DNA of 64,000 nt from DATFVA01 sp963815785. Lineage in GTDB: Bacteria; Bacteroidota; Ignavibacteria; Ignavibacteriales; Ignavibacteriaceae. Below are positions 9,374 to 18,677 of this stretch, in pieces. The notes below the pieces were generated by a model. It was not told the origin of the DNA. It worked only from the letters and a program-made list of their open reading frames with translations, and made no database searches. Each line of letters begins with the position of its first letter. Positions within the stretch are counted from its first letter, which is position 1. Where the stretch lies: assembly GCA_963815785.1 (NCBI GenBank), contig CAWFHZ010000010.1:228345-292344 (forward strand), written 5' to 3'. The position numbers and the translations under genes are program-made.

Positions 9374-10120
9374 ATGTTAAAAGAAGAAAAACTGTTCGAC
9401 ATAAAGATTAACTGTTTTGATTATGGTACACTTGAAGAAAGTATGTCATTTGCAATTCAAAATGGTCAAAATATAAATATCTTTTATGTCAATTTCTTTT
9501 CAGTTAATATAGCAAAAAACGATTCAACATTTCGCCATATAATTAATTCAACGGATATAATATTTCCAGATGGAACAGGAATATGGTTAGGTTCAAAAAT
9601 AGTTACCAAAAACTATTTTAATAAACGATTTAACTTAACCGATAATGGTTTTAAACTTCTAAATTATTTTTCACAAAATAATCTTTCAGTTTTTTTGTTC
9701 GGTGGCAATTCTGAAATACTTGAACAAGCAAAAATAAAAATTCACAGTAATGAACCAAATCTTTCAATATCAGGGTCATTAAATGGTTACACAAATAACT
9801 CCGATAATGAGATCGTAAATATCATTAATCTTTCAAATCCAGATGTTTTAATGGTGGGTCTTGGGACTCCTAAACAAGAGGAATGGATATATAATAATAG
9901 ATCTAAATTAAGATCAAAGATTATCATTTCAGTAGGAGATTTAATAAGGTTGTACTCCGGTCAAAAGAAAAGAGGACCGAAAATCATTCGAAATCTGGGT
10001 TTTGAGTGGGTTATTAGATTAATTACTGCACCACAGAGTTATTATAGAAGATACTTACTAGGTATACCCAAATTTATATTTTACGTTATGCAAGAATATT
10101 TCAAACAGGATCATAAATAA
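9374..10120 (+). CDS. WecG/TagA/CpsF-family glycosyltransferase
   Basis: The 248-residue protein has the landmarks of glycosyltransferase family 26: FYVNFFSVNIAKND near the N terminus, FPDGTGIW (the conserved PDG motif), FLFGGNSE, VGLGTPKQEEW (family G-x-PKQE-W) and a C-terminal W-x-x-R-L-x-x-x-P-Q-x-x-x-R-R-Y segment. Members transfer ManNAc-type sugars to undecaprenyl-linked intermediates at the inner face of the cytoplasmic membrane. The usual GVGA-x-FD motif reads SVGDLIRLYSG here, so the sugar may differ. It is divergent from the C25 protease gene and followed 2 nt later by a second glycosyltransferase gene, with which it must form an operon. Confidence 0.88.
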   Translation: MLKEEKLFDIKINCFDYGTLEESMSFAIQNGQNINIFYVNFFSVNIAKNDSTFRHIINSTDIIFPDGTGIWLGSKIVTKNYFNKRFNLTDNGFKLLNYFSQNNLSVFLFGGNSEILEQAKIKIHSNEPNLSISGSLNGYTNNSDNEIVNIINLSNPDVLMVGLGTPKQEEWIYNNRSKLRSKIIISVGDLIRLYSGQKKRGPKIIRNLGFEWVIRLITAPQSYYRRYLLGIPKFIFYVMQEYFKQDHK

Positions 10121-10122
10121 TT

Positions 10123-11178
10123 ATGCAACCTGAAGAAATCAGATTATTGCATCTATTGAAGTCTTTGGAAATAGGTGGAATCGAAAAATCGACTATAACA
10201 TACTCTAATATTCTTGTGAACAAACTTGATTCAGTGGGAATTTTTTCACGTAAAGGAAGATTTACAAAAGAAAATATAATTGATAAAAAAGTTCAGCTTT
10301 TTAGTAATGTGAAAGGCACTATTGGATTAAATAAATATTTTTTGATGAATCTGTTTTATCTAATAAGGGTTATAAGAAAATACCAAATAAATTTGATTTT
10401 TTATCATTTCAGAGTTTATATCCCGTTTATACTGGTTATAAAATTTCTCTTTCCTAAGATTAAGGTTATCTATGTCTGTCATAGTTATTTTAATGATTTA
10501 TTAAACTATTTGGTTTATGCCGATAACTATATCGCGGTATCAGTTATTTCAGAAAGAGATCTTATAAATTTTGGTAAATTAAAAATTTCTTTAATAGCTC
10601 ATGGAATAAAAACCCACAATAATATTGCACCCAATACTTCTGAAGTTAAATGTATCGCATACATAGGAAGATTCGAAAAGCAAAAAGGGATTGATATTCT
10701 GCTAGAAGCGTTTAAGGAATTAGTGACTGAAAATAATAAAATTATTTTGAAGCTCATTGGAGAAGGCAACGAAGAGAATTACATTTATTCATTTATAGAA
10801 AGGTATAATCTTCAAAATAACATAGTTATAAAATCTGCCATGATTATGGAAGAAAAATTATTCGCAGCTATTGATTTGCTGGTTTTTCCCTCAACTTCAA
10901 TAGAAGGATTCGGATTGGTAATCCTGGAAGCTATGAATTTTGGTATGCCTGTTTTAGCATCGGATCTTATTAAAGAAAACTCACTAATAGAGGATTATAA
11001 AAACGGAATATACTTTAGGAACGGCGATTCGGTAGACCTTGTAAAAAAACTTAAATTAATTATTGAAGATAATAATTTACGGAAAAGTATATCCGCAAAC
11101 GCCAAAGAGATGATAAAGGTTAAATTTAACTTAGAAAATACGATGTCTGGATACTTGAAATTTTTAGAGCAAATTTGA
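10123..11178 (+). CDS. Glycosyltransferase family 4 (GT-B fold)
   Basis: This 351-residue protein is a GT-B retaining glycosyltransferase. The start LHLLKSLEIGGIEKSTITYS contains the family GGxE motif, AYIGRFEKQKGIDILLEAF marks the start of the C-terminal domain, and EGFGLVILEAMNFGMPVLASD is the nucleotide-sugar binding E-x7-E motif. It transfers an unidentified sugar onto a lipid-linked glycan. It sits directly behind the WecG-like gene and faces the minus-strand glycosyltransferase genes, so it belongs to the same polysaccharide locus though transcribed in the opposite direction from most of it. Confidence 0.88.
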   Translation: MQPEEIRLLHLLKSLEIGGIEKSTITYSNILVNKLDSVGIFSRKGRFTKENIIDKKVQLFSNVKGTIGLNKYFLMNLFYLIRVIRKYQINLIFYHFRVYIPFILVIKFLFPKIKVIYVCHSYFNDLLNYLVYADNYIAVSVISERDLINFGKLKISLIAHGIKTHNNIAPNTSEVKCIAYIGRFEKQKGIDILLEAFKELVTENNKIILKLIGEGNEENYIYSFIERYNLQNNIVIKSAMIMEEKLFAAIDLLVFPSTSIEGFGLVILEAMNFGMPVLASDLIKENSLIEDYKNGIYFRNGDSVDLVKKLKLIIEDNNLRKSISANAKEMIKVKFNLENTMSGYLKFLEQI

Positions 11179-11277
11179 ATAAATCAATTTTAAATAAACA
11201 TTTAATGCCTTTATTTGAAAGGAACTAATTAAGTTTAGATTTTAAATAACCTATCCTTCGAGCAATTATAGTAAATG

Positions 11278-12204
11278 TTACGCTGAAAATAATTTTTCCA
11301 GATGAAAAAGTATTCTCTTCTTAGGATTAAAGAAAAAGTAAAATGACCTTAGCTTGAACGGAACAATTAAAATAACTGAGAAGAACAATTTTTGAAAAAT
11401 GCTAAGATGTAGTTTAGAAAATATTTTATTTATTTCTAAATGAGGAGAATATCGAATTAAAAATTTGGCATTCAAGCAATCTTTTTCACTGTCTGTTATA
11501 AAATATAATTTATGATTTTCTGAAATAAATCTCTCCATCATATTAAAAACCTTTTCGCGCTCCAAAATAAATTTTTGAAAAGACCCTGTTTTTGAATCTT
11601 CGTACCTTCTATAAGAGTACAAATAATGTTGAATATTATAGAATTTCAATTTGTTCAAAGAACGTAACCAAAAATCATAATCCTCTATTATACCTTCTTG
11701 ATTTGAATAATAACCAACCTTATTAAATACACTTTTTTTCATTAAAACTGCTGCATGAGGAATCACTGAATTTACAAGAAGTTTTTTTTTGATTTCCAAA
11801 TCATTTTCAGGATAATTCAGTCTATATAAAATTTGGTTTGATTTATTTATTACATTGATATTAGATCCAATTATATCACAATCAGGATTATTCGAAATAA
11901 AATTAAATTGGTACTGAAGTCTTTTAATATCAGCAATATCATCGGAATCCATTCTTGCTACTAGTTCCGTTTGAACAAGATTTAGTCCAAAGTTTAATGT
12001 ATCAGATAATCCAGTATGTTCTTTTTTTTTATATACTATTCTTTGATCATGAAATATGGAAATTATTTCTTCAGTTTGGTCCGTTGATCCATCATTTAGG
12101 ATAATAAATTCGAAATTTCCAAAAGTCTGATTAAGGATGCTTTTAATCGATTCATAAATGTATCTCCCGGAATTATATGTTGGCATCAAAACAGTGATTT
12201 TCAT
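11278..12204 (-). CDS. Glycosyltransferase family 2
   Basis: The 308-residue product begins with the GT-A signature ITVLMPTYNSGRYIYESI, followed by the nucleotide-binding ILNDGSTDQT motif and the metal-binding MDSDDIAD motif. A later IEDYDFWLR segment is the acceptor and catalytic-base region typical of family 2 enzymes of LPS and capsule synthesis. No transmembrane anchor is evident, though the C-terminal end is hydrophobic and basic (LFFSVILIVPFKLRSFYFFFN), suggesting membrane attachment. Its start overlaps the stop of the next gene upstream by 4 nt, which indicates translational coupling within the minus-strand operon running 16572 to 11278. Confidence 0.88.
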   Translation of the reverse strand: MKITVLMPTYNSGRYIYESIKSILNQTFGNFEFIILNDGSTDQTEEIISIFHDQRIVYKKKEHTGLSDTLNFGLNLVQTELVARMDSDDIADIKRLQYQFNFISNNPDCDIIGSNINVINKSNQILYRLNYPENDLEIKKKLLVNSVIPHAAVLMKKSVFNKVGYYSNQEGIIEDYDFWLRSLNKLKFYNIQHYLYSYRRYEDSKTGSFQKFILEREKVFNMMERFISENHKLYFITDSEKDCLNAKFLIRYSPHLEINKIFSKLHLSIFQKLFFSVILIVPFKLRSFYFFFNPKKRILFHLEKLFSA

Positions 12205-13277
12205 ATTAATATTTCATCATATAATTCTGATAAATTTCGAATCATGTTATCATAATTAAAAATTCTATTAACCTTTTCACTGAAATTTGTTATTCGATCG
12301 TTTAATTTATTAAAGTTTTTAATCGCATAAATTAATTTTTGCGAAAGATCTTCTTGATTGCCACACTTATAGACGAACCCATCTACACCGTCCTCAAATA
12401 TTTCATCATAACCGGGAAAATCTGAAGTAATGACTAAATTTTTTGTCAAACCAGCTTCGATTAAAGTAAGAGGATAACCTTCTGCATCCCAAGAGGATGT
12501 CATTAGAGAGATTTGCGTTTTATTTAATAGTTCAATCATGTTTTTAATCAATCCTAAAAAAATAATTCCACTATTTAATTTAGTATTTAACTCGAGTAAA
12601 TCATTCTTTTCGCTACCATCTCCAGCTAAATAGAAATTAACATCCTTCCTTAAATAATCTGGAATTTGAGAAACTGCTATTATATAATCATTCACACTCT
12701 TTTCAGGAATTAATCTTGATGCTAACAATATATTTAATTTTTCTGATTTTTTTTTAGTCAATTGCTTAATCTTGACTCCGTACAAAATTAAGCTAATATC
12801 CCCTTCTAATATTCCTTGAGAAATCATAAATTCTTTTATACGCTTACTTACTGCTATATGTTTTGAAGAAATAAAATGTGGTAATATACCTCTGGATTTA
12901 TAAAGGTTATGATGACTTTGCAATGTCTTAACATTTATAATTTTTGATACTATAAAAGAAATATTACTTACATAATGATTTTGCGAATGAATGAGATCAA
13001 TTTTGTTTTTCTTCACAAATATTAATAGAAAGAATATACTTTTAAGAAACCTTAATAAGCTTCTTTTATCAAATTTAAAATCAGTATTAATGAATAAGCC
13101 TATGTCCATATTTCTAAAACGGTCAATTGAATTACCTCCAGTACATATTAAAATAAAATTGTATTTTCTATTAGTTGAGAGACTTATTAAATGATTATAA
13201 AGGAATGTGGTGACACCACAATTGTAATTTAAATCATCTGTAAGTAAAAGGATGTTATTTTGATAATTGCTATTCAA
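12201..13277 (-). CDS. Glycosyltransferase family 4 (GT-B fold)
   Basis: This 358-residue GT-B enzyme shows an N-terminal NCGVTTFLYNHL motif, LIHSQNHYVS (the membrane-facing acceptor side), ILLASRLIPEKSVNDYI at the domain junction, and WDAEGYPLTLIEAGLTKNLVITSDFPG as the donor-binding E-x7-E region. It is expected to add one sugar to a lipid-linked repeat unit at the cytoplasmic membrane; donor and acceptor are unknown. Both ends overlap neighbouring genes by 4 nt. The last gene of this operon (11278) and this one are AT-richer than the mutase and flippase genes, a pattern often seen in exchanged O-antigen genes, but this is an impression rather than a measurement. Confidence 0.88.
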   Translation of the reverse strand: MNSNYQNNILLLTDDLNYNCGVTTFLYNHLISLSTNRKYNFILICTGGNSIDRFRNMDIGLFINTDFKFDKRSLLRFLKSIFFLLIFVKKNKIDLIHSQNHYVSNISFIVSKIINVKTLQSHHNLYKSRGILPHFISSKHIAVSKRIKEFMISQGILEGDISLILYGVKIKQLTKKKSEKLNILLASRLIPEKSVNDYIIAVSQIPDYLRKDVNFYLAGDGSEKNDLLELNTKLNSGIIFLGLIKNMIELLNKTQISLMTSSWDAEGYPLTLIEAGLTKNLVITSDFPGYDEIFEDGVDGFVYKCGNQEDLSQKLIYAIKNFNKLNDRITNFSEKVNRIFNYDNMIRNLSELYDEILI

Positions 13278-14203
13278 ATTAGTTTAATTTCACCTAACTT
13301 TCCTTTATATCCGTCTACAAAATATCTTAAAGAATGGATAATTGATCGAAAAAAACCAATTCCGATTTTTTTTAAGGATTTTCTATTTCTTAGATAATAT
13401 TTGTAAAAACGTAATAAATAAAATATATAACTTAATATTTTTATGTAAAATCTACCTGCAGTACTCTTCTCTATAAAGACTAAATTTCTAATTCCATAAA
13501 TTTCTTTTAGATATGCATTTTTAGTTTTCTCATTTGAATCTGAATTGTTGTTTATTTTGTTCTTATAAATTTTAGCGTTAGTAATTAAATATATATTACC
13601 AAAAGAATTTAATCTTGAACAATATTCAACATCATCAAACCATATGAAAATATCTTTATTTGGTAATCCTATATCTTCGACACATTTACTGTTCAAAAAA
13701 AGTCCTTCAAAAGTACACGAAAATATTTTTAAATATTTACAATAATTATGTGTATCAGAGTTTCTATGCACGTATCTTTTAGAATGTCGATAATTATCAG
13801 TATTAAACGATAATATTTCCGAATATAGAGGCAATTTTTCGTATGAATATATAACAGGAGCTAGTGCAGATACTTTAGTCCAAGTTGTAAATTCTAATAG
13901 GATTTCAATACATTTTCTATCTAACACAATTTCATCTTCAGTGCAAAATATCCAGTCATACCCCTTTTTATATGCCATTTTAATACCTGTATGAAAACCA
14001 CCAGCCCCTCCAAGGTTTTCTTGAGTTATTACTTGCAAATCATTTTGTGTATTAAGCCATTCAACGGTGCCATCATTGCTTGAATTATTGACGATAATTA
14101 TTTGATCAAGTTTATATGTTTGGTCCCTTAAACTGCTGATACAATCTTGTAACAAAGCCAATCTATTATAAGTTACCACGACTGCTACAATTTTGATATT
14201 CAT
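13274..14203 (-). CDS. Glycosyltransferase family 2, possible galactofuranosyltransferase
   Basis: The 309-residue protein starts with VAVVVTYNRLALLQDCISSL and has IIIVNNSSNDGTVEWL and an ENLGGAGGFHTGI motif. The latter resembles the NLGG-x-GGF motif of GlfT-type galactofuranosyltransferases and related rhamnosyltransferases. The acidic motif reads CTEDEIVLD, where GlfT enzymes have DDD, so two of the metal-binding acidic residues are kept. A downstream FIWFDDVEYCSR segment is the expected W-D-D-x-E-x-x-x-R catalytic region. It lies 4 nt from the UDP-galactopyranose mutase gene, which makes UDP-galactofuranose; the pairing is what suggests the donor. Confidence 0.82.
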   Translation of the reverse strand: MNIKIVAVVVTYNRLALLQDCISSLRDQTYKLDQIIIVNNSSNDGTVEWLNTQNDLQVITQENLGGAGGFHTGIKMAYKKGYDWIFCTEDEIVLDRKCIEILLEFTTWTKVSALAPVIYSYEKLPLYSEILSFNTDNYRHSKRYVHRNSDTHNYCKYLKIFSCTFEGLFLNSKCVEDIGLPNKDIFIWFDDVEYCSRLNSFGNIYLITNAKIYKNKINNNSDSNEKTKNAYLKEIYGIRNLVFIEKSTAGRFYIKILSYIFYLLRFYKYYLRNRKSLKKIGIGFFRSIIHSLRYFVDGYKGKLGEIKLI

Positions 14204-14207
14204 TTTT

Positions 14208-15299
14208 TTACAGGATTATAAATAGCTTTAATGAATTAGCCACAGCCTGATCCATATTAAAGTATTGGTACTCAGCGAGTCTGCCGCAGAAAATCACATT
14301 TTTATCTTTCAAACTTAATTCCTGGTACTTTTTAAAGTGTTCTTTGTTTTCGTATGCAGGAATAGGATAAAAAGGGTCATCGTTTTCACCCGGAAACTCG
14401 TATGAAATAGTAGTAGTTTGTGATTGCTGTGTTGTTAAATGTTTATATTCTGTAACCCTTGTAAATTTTTGATCTTCTCCTACATAATTGTATACAGCAC
14501 TTTTCTGGATATATTCTCTCTTGAAGTTTTTAAACTCGAACCTGATTGATCTGTAAGGGAGTTTCCCGAATTTATAATCAAAGAAGTAGTCTATAGGACC
14601 GGTGTAAATCATTTTATCAAACTTAATTGATTCCATAAGAGTTTTATAATCTGTATTCAATACAACTTCAATATTTTTATGTTTTAGAATTCTTTCAAAC
14701 ATTTTTGTGTATCCCTCTTTTGGCATGAACTGATATTTATCAGTAAAGTATCTGCAGTCTTCATTCGTTCTTACAGGAATCCTTCCGCACACTGAAGGCG
14801 AAAGCTCTGATGGCTCAAGATTCCATTGCTTTTTTGTGTAATACTTAAAAAACTTTTCAAATAAATCTTTACCAACCTGGTTAACAATAATATCTTCAGA
14901 ATTAAGAATTGGAAATCTTTTCTCCCTAACAGTTTCCAAATACGCTTTTACCTCTTCATCAGTCATCAGATTCAATCCGTAAAGTTTATTTATTGTAAGA
15001 CGATTAATTGGAATTGGGTACAACTCATCTCCAATCTTTGCCAATACTTTGTGTTCATATGGAATCCATTCAGTGAATTGTGATAAATATTCAAATACTG
15101 TCTTGCTGTTCGTGTGAAATATATGCGGTCCATAACGATGTATCAGAATTCCGTACTCATCATATTCATCATAAGCATTGCCACCGATATGATTTCTCTT
15201 TTCAACTACGAGGACTTTTTTATTAAGCTGAGAAGCAATCCTTTCAGCCATAACAGCTCCGGAAAATCCTGCACCGACAATTAAATAATCATACTTCAT
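14208..15299 (-). CDS. glf: UDP-galactopyranose mutase
   Basis: The 363-residue length and sequence are typical of bacterial Glf. The FAD-binding Rossmann motif is YLIVGAGFSGAVMAE at residues 4-18, followed by VVEKRNHIGGNAYDE. GILIHRYGPHIFHTN carries the conserved RYGPHIFHT signature, and KQWNLEPSELSPSVCGRIPVR and the C-terminal GRLAEYQYFNMDQAVA segment contain the arginines and tyrosines that bind the substrate diphosphate. The enzyme interconverts UDP-galactopyranose and UDP-galactofuranose in the cytoplasm, needing reduced flavin. It overlaps the flippase gene by 11 nt, so the two are cotranscribed. The presence of glf implies galactofuranose in the glycan built by this locus. Confidence 0.95.
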   Translation of the reverse strand: MKYDYLIVGAGFSGAVMAERIASQLNKKVLVVEKRNHIGGNAYDEYDEYGILIHRYGPHIFHTNSKTVFEYLSQFTEWIPYEHKVLAKIGDELYPIPINRLTINKLYGLNLMTDEEVKAYLETVREKRFPILNSEDIIVNQVGKDLFEKFFKYYTKKQWNLEPSELSPSVCGRIPVRTNEDCRYFTDKYQFMPKEGYTKMFERILKHKNIEVVLNTDYKTLMESIKFDKMIYTGPIDYFFDYKFGKLPYRSIRFEFKNFKREYIQKSAVYNYVGEDQKFTRVTEYKHLTTQQSQTTTISYEFPGENDDPFYPIPAYENKEHFKKYQELSLKDKNVIFCGRLAEYQYFNMDQAVANSLKLFIIL

Positions 15300-16572
15300 T
15301 CAATTCACCACTTTTACCTGCTTTATTTACTACATAAAGAAACATTGTAACTGTCACAAATATTTCCGTAATCAGAAAACCAAAAGCTGCTCCTGTTTCT
15401 GCATAGTTAGATATTAGAAAGTACGACAGGATTAAATTAATTACAGCGGCAAACGTCACTATTACCAAGAACTGTTTTTCCTTATTCATGGGAAGCATTA
15501 TCTGTATTCCAAATGAATTACTGAGCGTAATGATGAAAGGAAGAAATGAAAGAATCTTAAGAATTATAACTGATTCTTCAAATGAATTTCCCAGTACAAT
15601 TTTTACAATCAGGTTAGAGAAAATAAAAAGTAATCCTGATAAAATGAATGTTAAAGTGCCCCTTATTTTCAGCAACTTCAAATTAAATCTTATAAATCCT
15701 TCTCTGGAATTTTGAAGTAATTTATTTACATAAGGATAAACTCCGGTTGATATGTTGGATAAAAATGAAGAAATCAGACTTCTGATTTTATCTGCGGCTA
15801 CATAATAACCAACAGCGGTGTTCCCTACTATGATTCCTAAAAGTATAGGCGCAGATGAAGTATAAATTCCAATTGAAATATTCGATAGAAACATTCTAAA
15901 TCCAGTTTTTAACTGTTGTTTTATCCCGGATATTTCAGGCAATGCCATAGTTATTTTATTTTTTCTTACCGCAAATAAAAATCCAGCCAGCCCGGATATA
16001 ATTTGGATACAACTATATATTATAATCAGCCTGATATAATCTTCTGGCTGAGTGACAAGGACAAAAATGAAAACTGTTCCAATTAACCTTGGAATAAAAA
16101 AAATGAGTGGAAGATATTTCATTTTTTCTATTCCCTGGAAATACCACATCGGAAAAAATACTGATCCAATGACATATCCGAAGCTTAAAAAATAAAGTTC
16201 TTTCTCATTTGTAAATTTTTCAAAAGTTAATATTATGAAGGTAAATAGGGCAATTGAGATTATACCAAGTAATACTTTTGAATAAAATACATTTACAAAT
16301 ATTTTATCAACAAGATTTTTATTATCTCTGTTTATTGAAATCTCTTTTGTAGCAGAAAGATTAAACCCGTATTCACTTATTGATAAAAAATAGGAAGAAG
16401 TTATTATGGCAAGATTTACTAACCCGTACTTTTCCGGTCCCAATACACGAACTAAGTATGGAAGTGTTATCGCAGGGAAGATCAAATTTGTTAGTTGAAC
16501 AATAGACAAAGAAGATATGTTAACAAACAGTTCCCTTAAATGAAGATACTTTTTGAAATAAAGTTTTATCAA
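15289..16572 (-). CDS. Wzx-type oligosaccharide flippase
   Basis: This 427-residue protein is almost entirely hydrophobic, with about twelve predicted membrane segments, an amphipathic start (NISSLSIVQLTNLIFPAITLPYLVRVLGPEKYGLVNLA), and an internal repeat of the same layout, as in the polysaccharide transport (PST/MATE-like) family. The PYLVRVLGPEKYG motif is characteristic. It is expected to move undecaprenyl-linked repeat units from the cytoplasmic to the periplasmic face of the inner membrane. It is the first gene of the minus-strand operon; no polymerase (Wzy) gene is seen beside it, but an O-antigen ligase-family gene lies at 60571. A 30-nt gap separates it from the envC-like gene, so transcription may read through from there. 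Confidence 0.9.
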   Translation of the reverse strand: MIKLYFKKYLHLRELFVNISSLSIVQLTNLIFPAITLPYLVRVLGPEKYGLVNLAIITSSYFLSISEYGFNLSATKEISINRDNKNLVDKIFVNVFYSKVLLGIISIALFTFIILTFEKFTNEKELYFLSFGYVIGSVFFPMWYFQGIEKMKYLPLIFFIPRLIGTVFIFVLVTQPEDYIRLIIIYSCIQIISGLAGFLFAVRKNKITMALPEISGIKQQLKTGFRMFLSNISIGIYTSSAPILLGIIVGNTAVGYYVAADKIRSLISSFLSNISTGVYPYVNKLLQNSREGFIRFNLKLLKIRGTLTFILSGLLFIFSNLIVKIVLGNSFEESVIILKILSFLPFIITLSNSFGIQIMLPMNKEKQFLVIVTFAAVINLILSYFLISNYAETGAAFGFLITEIFVTVTMFLYVVNKAGKSGELNEV

Positions 16573-16602
16573 AATAGACTTAAGTAAAATTCTTCGTCTT
16601 GT

Positions 16603-17889
16603 TTATTTCTTTGCCAGCCACACTTCAGGGTTCTGGTTTTCGCGTGAACTCCAGATTTCAAAATGGAGAACTTTTCCTTCTATACTGTCTCCTACCTTGG
16701 CAATTACATTTCCGGGTTTAACTTTGTCGCCTTCATTCACATATATCTCTGAGAGATGGCTGTACACAGTCCTGTAATCTCCTTTGTGTGTTACAATAAT
16801 TACACTGCCGTAACCGGGAATCCAGTCAATTGCTGAGATAACTCCATCACTTACTGCTTTAACATCAATATCTTTTGAAGCTGCAATATCTACTCCATAA
16901 TTGAGCATTATAGTATTTGTTTTGCTGTTCTTATTCTCGCCGTATTTCTTTACAATTTTTCCATTAGAAACAGGCCAGTTAAGCTTACCTTTTAGCGAAG
17001 AGAATGATGCGAATCCGGAAGTGGATAAATTTACATCATAAACCGAAGTGATTTCATCAGGATTTTCTGATTTTATTTCTGCGACTGTATTGCCCGGTTT
17101 TACATCTCCTTTTAGTTTTTCACGCGCCAGCCGATCTGCCTCTTCCTTCTTTCTTCTTTCAGCTTCAGCAATAAGTTTCGTGATTATATTTTTAATTTTT
17201 ATCTCAGCCTGCTTCTTTGCTTCCAACTCTTTTTTTAATTCAGATTTATCATTTTTTATTACTTTCAGAATCTTTTTTCGTTCATCCAATTTGGCTGTTA
17301 ATGTCGTTTCTTCAGCCTCTTTTTGCGCAGCAAGTTTTGCTTTATCCTGTTTTTCTTTTTTTAGAATTTCTCTGGCTACAATTAACTGCTCATGACTTTC
17401 TTTTAACCTGGTAATATCTTTATTTCGTTGTTCAGAAAATTTCTCCAGGTACTTATACCTAAGTAAAGCCTGTTGAACAGATGCTGAGTTTACGAGCATT
17501 TCAAGATCGTTCGGCTCACCATGTTTATAAACAGCTCTTATATATTTTGCGTAATTCTCACGCAGTAAAGCTATTTCATTCTCAAGCTCTTTTATTTTTT
17601 TTTCACTATCATTTATTTGAAATTCTTTTTGTCTTTCTTCTTTGCGGTAATTTTCAATTATTTTGTTCAATAAAAAACTCTGCCTGCTGTAATTTTCTAC
17701 AATAGAGAATGATTCTTTTTCTTTTTTGGTTTTATTCTTTAATTCAGATTCAAGTGAGTTTATTTCATCTTTAATGGACGACAGCTGGTTTTTTTTAGTG
17801 GCTATTTCTTTTTCCTGGGACAATATAATTCCCGATGAAAAGAGAATAATCAGAAGGGATAAAATATATTTACTAATACTCTGCAACAT
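16603..17889 (-). CDS. EnvC-like murein hydrolase activator (coiled coil plus degenerate LytM/M23 domain)
   Basis: The 428-residue protein has a signal peptide (first 24 residues), a long Lys/Glu-rich coiled coil from about residue 28 to 260, and a C-terminal LytM (peptidase M23) domain of about 120 residues. The M23 zinc ligands are not intact: the H-x3-D motif reads NYGVD and the H-x-H motif reads VLHFEIW, with only the YSHLSE histidine kept. As with E. coli EnvC, this suggests a non-enzymatic activator of cell-wall amidases acting in the periplasm during cell separation. It overlaps the DUF4292 gene by 1 nt (TGATG-type junction) and is cotranscribed with it. Confidence 0.88.
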   Translation of the reverse strand: MLQSISKYILSLLIILFSSGIILSQEKEIATKKNQLSSIKDEINSLESELKNKTKKEKESFSIVENYSRQSFLLNKIIENYRKEERQKEFQINDSEKKIKELENEIALLRENYAKYIRAVYKHGEPNDLEMLVNSASVQQALLRYKYLEKFSEQRNKDITRLKESHEQLIVAREILKKEKQDKAKLAAQKEAEETTLTAKLDERKKILKVIKNDKSELKKELEAKKQAEIKIKNIITKLIAEAERRKKEEADRLAREKLKGDVKPGNTVAEIKSENPDEITSVYDVNLSTSGFASFSSLKGKLNWPVSNGKIVKKYGENKNSKTNTIMLNYGVDIAASKDIDVKAVSDGVISAIDWIPGYGSVIIVTHKGDYRTVYSHLSEIYVNEGDKVKPGNVIAKVGDSIEGKVLHFEIWSSRENQNPEVWLAKK

Positions 17890-18677
17890 CAGATTTTAAT
17901 TATTGCAGCATCATTCGGAATAGTAAAATCTATATAAATATCATCTTTATTTGCTTCCATACTCTTATACATAATATTAATCAATTGATTATCCTGTGTT
18001 CTTTCAACATCTATTTTATATGGAATTGGGACACCCTGGATAATATTAAACTTTGAATAGTTACCTTCAAGTGCAAGATCACCTTTTTTATCCCAGACAT
18101 TATATTTTGTAATACCAAGTTCTCTTATATCAACCCGGTATTGCGTTTTTGTACCCATTAATGAATCATCATAAGTTAGAACATATTGATCGTAATCAAC
18201 TTTATAATCATCAGGAGATTTGTAAAGGTTTTGAGTAAGGTTAACAGCTCCGACAAATGCATCAACTATATCATTAAATGATAAATCGATGTGAAAAATA
18301 TCCTGTAATGCCTGATCATCCGGAATTCCTTCATAAGCAGTATTCTGCAGTGCGTCATAAAATATAAAGTTTTCTTTAGTAACAAGTACCTGTGCAAGTT
18401 CAATTCCGAATGGCCCCATAATACTGAGGTAAATTGAATCGGGTTTTTGCACAATCACTCTGAAATTTGCACTATTATTAATTTTTGGTGATTTCACTGA
18501 AATGGTTCCGTAACCTTCAAAACTATGGATTCTTCTCCTGTTCACTTCAAGTTTATTAATTAATCTCTCTGAGGGAAGTAACTCAATTTCATCATTCGGC
18601 TGAGAAGGAACACAGCTGCTAAACAGAAAAGGGATTACTTCAATGGACAGGAATAACAGCAAAATGTATTTTTTCAA
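17889..18677 (-). CDS. DUF4292 lipoprotein
   Basis: A 262-residue lipoprotein with a signal peptide ending in the lipobox LFSSC (Cys about 21). The mature part is beta-rich and carries GYGTISVKSP, FRVIVQKPDSIYLSIMGPFGIELAQVLVT and FIFYDALQNTAYEG, the pattern of DUF4292 (a LolB/LolA-like half-barrel fold). Proteins of this family regularly lie beside EnvC-like and TPR genes in Bacteroidota and Ignavibacteria, as here. Attachment to the outer membrane inner leaflet and handling of lipid or lipoprotein cargo is a plausible inference from the fold. The start ATG overlaps the TPR gene stop by 4 nt. Confidence 0.85.
   Translation of the reverse strand: MKKYILLLFLSIEVIPFLFSSCVPSQPNDEIELLPSERLINKLEVNRRRIHSFEGYGTISVKSPKINNSANFRVIVQKPDSIYLSIMGPFGIELAQVLVTKENFIFYDALQNTAYEGIPDDQALQDIFHIDLSFNDIVDAFVGAVNLTQNLYKSPDDYKVDYDQYVLTYDDSLMGTKTQYRVDIRELGITKYNVWDKKGDLALEGNYSKFNIIQGVPIPYKIDVERTQDNQLINIMYKSMEANKDDIYIDFTIPNDAAIIKI

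Noticed and set aside
17048..17395. Plus-strand frame opposite the EnvC-like coiled coil
   Set aside because: It is Phe/Ser/Ala-rich because it mirrors the Lys/Glu/Ala-rich coiled-coil codons; no start signal is seen.
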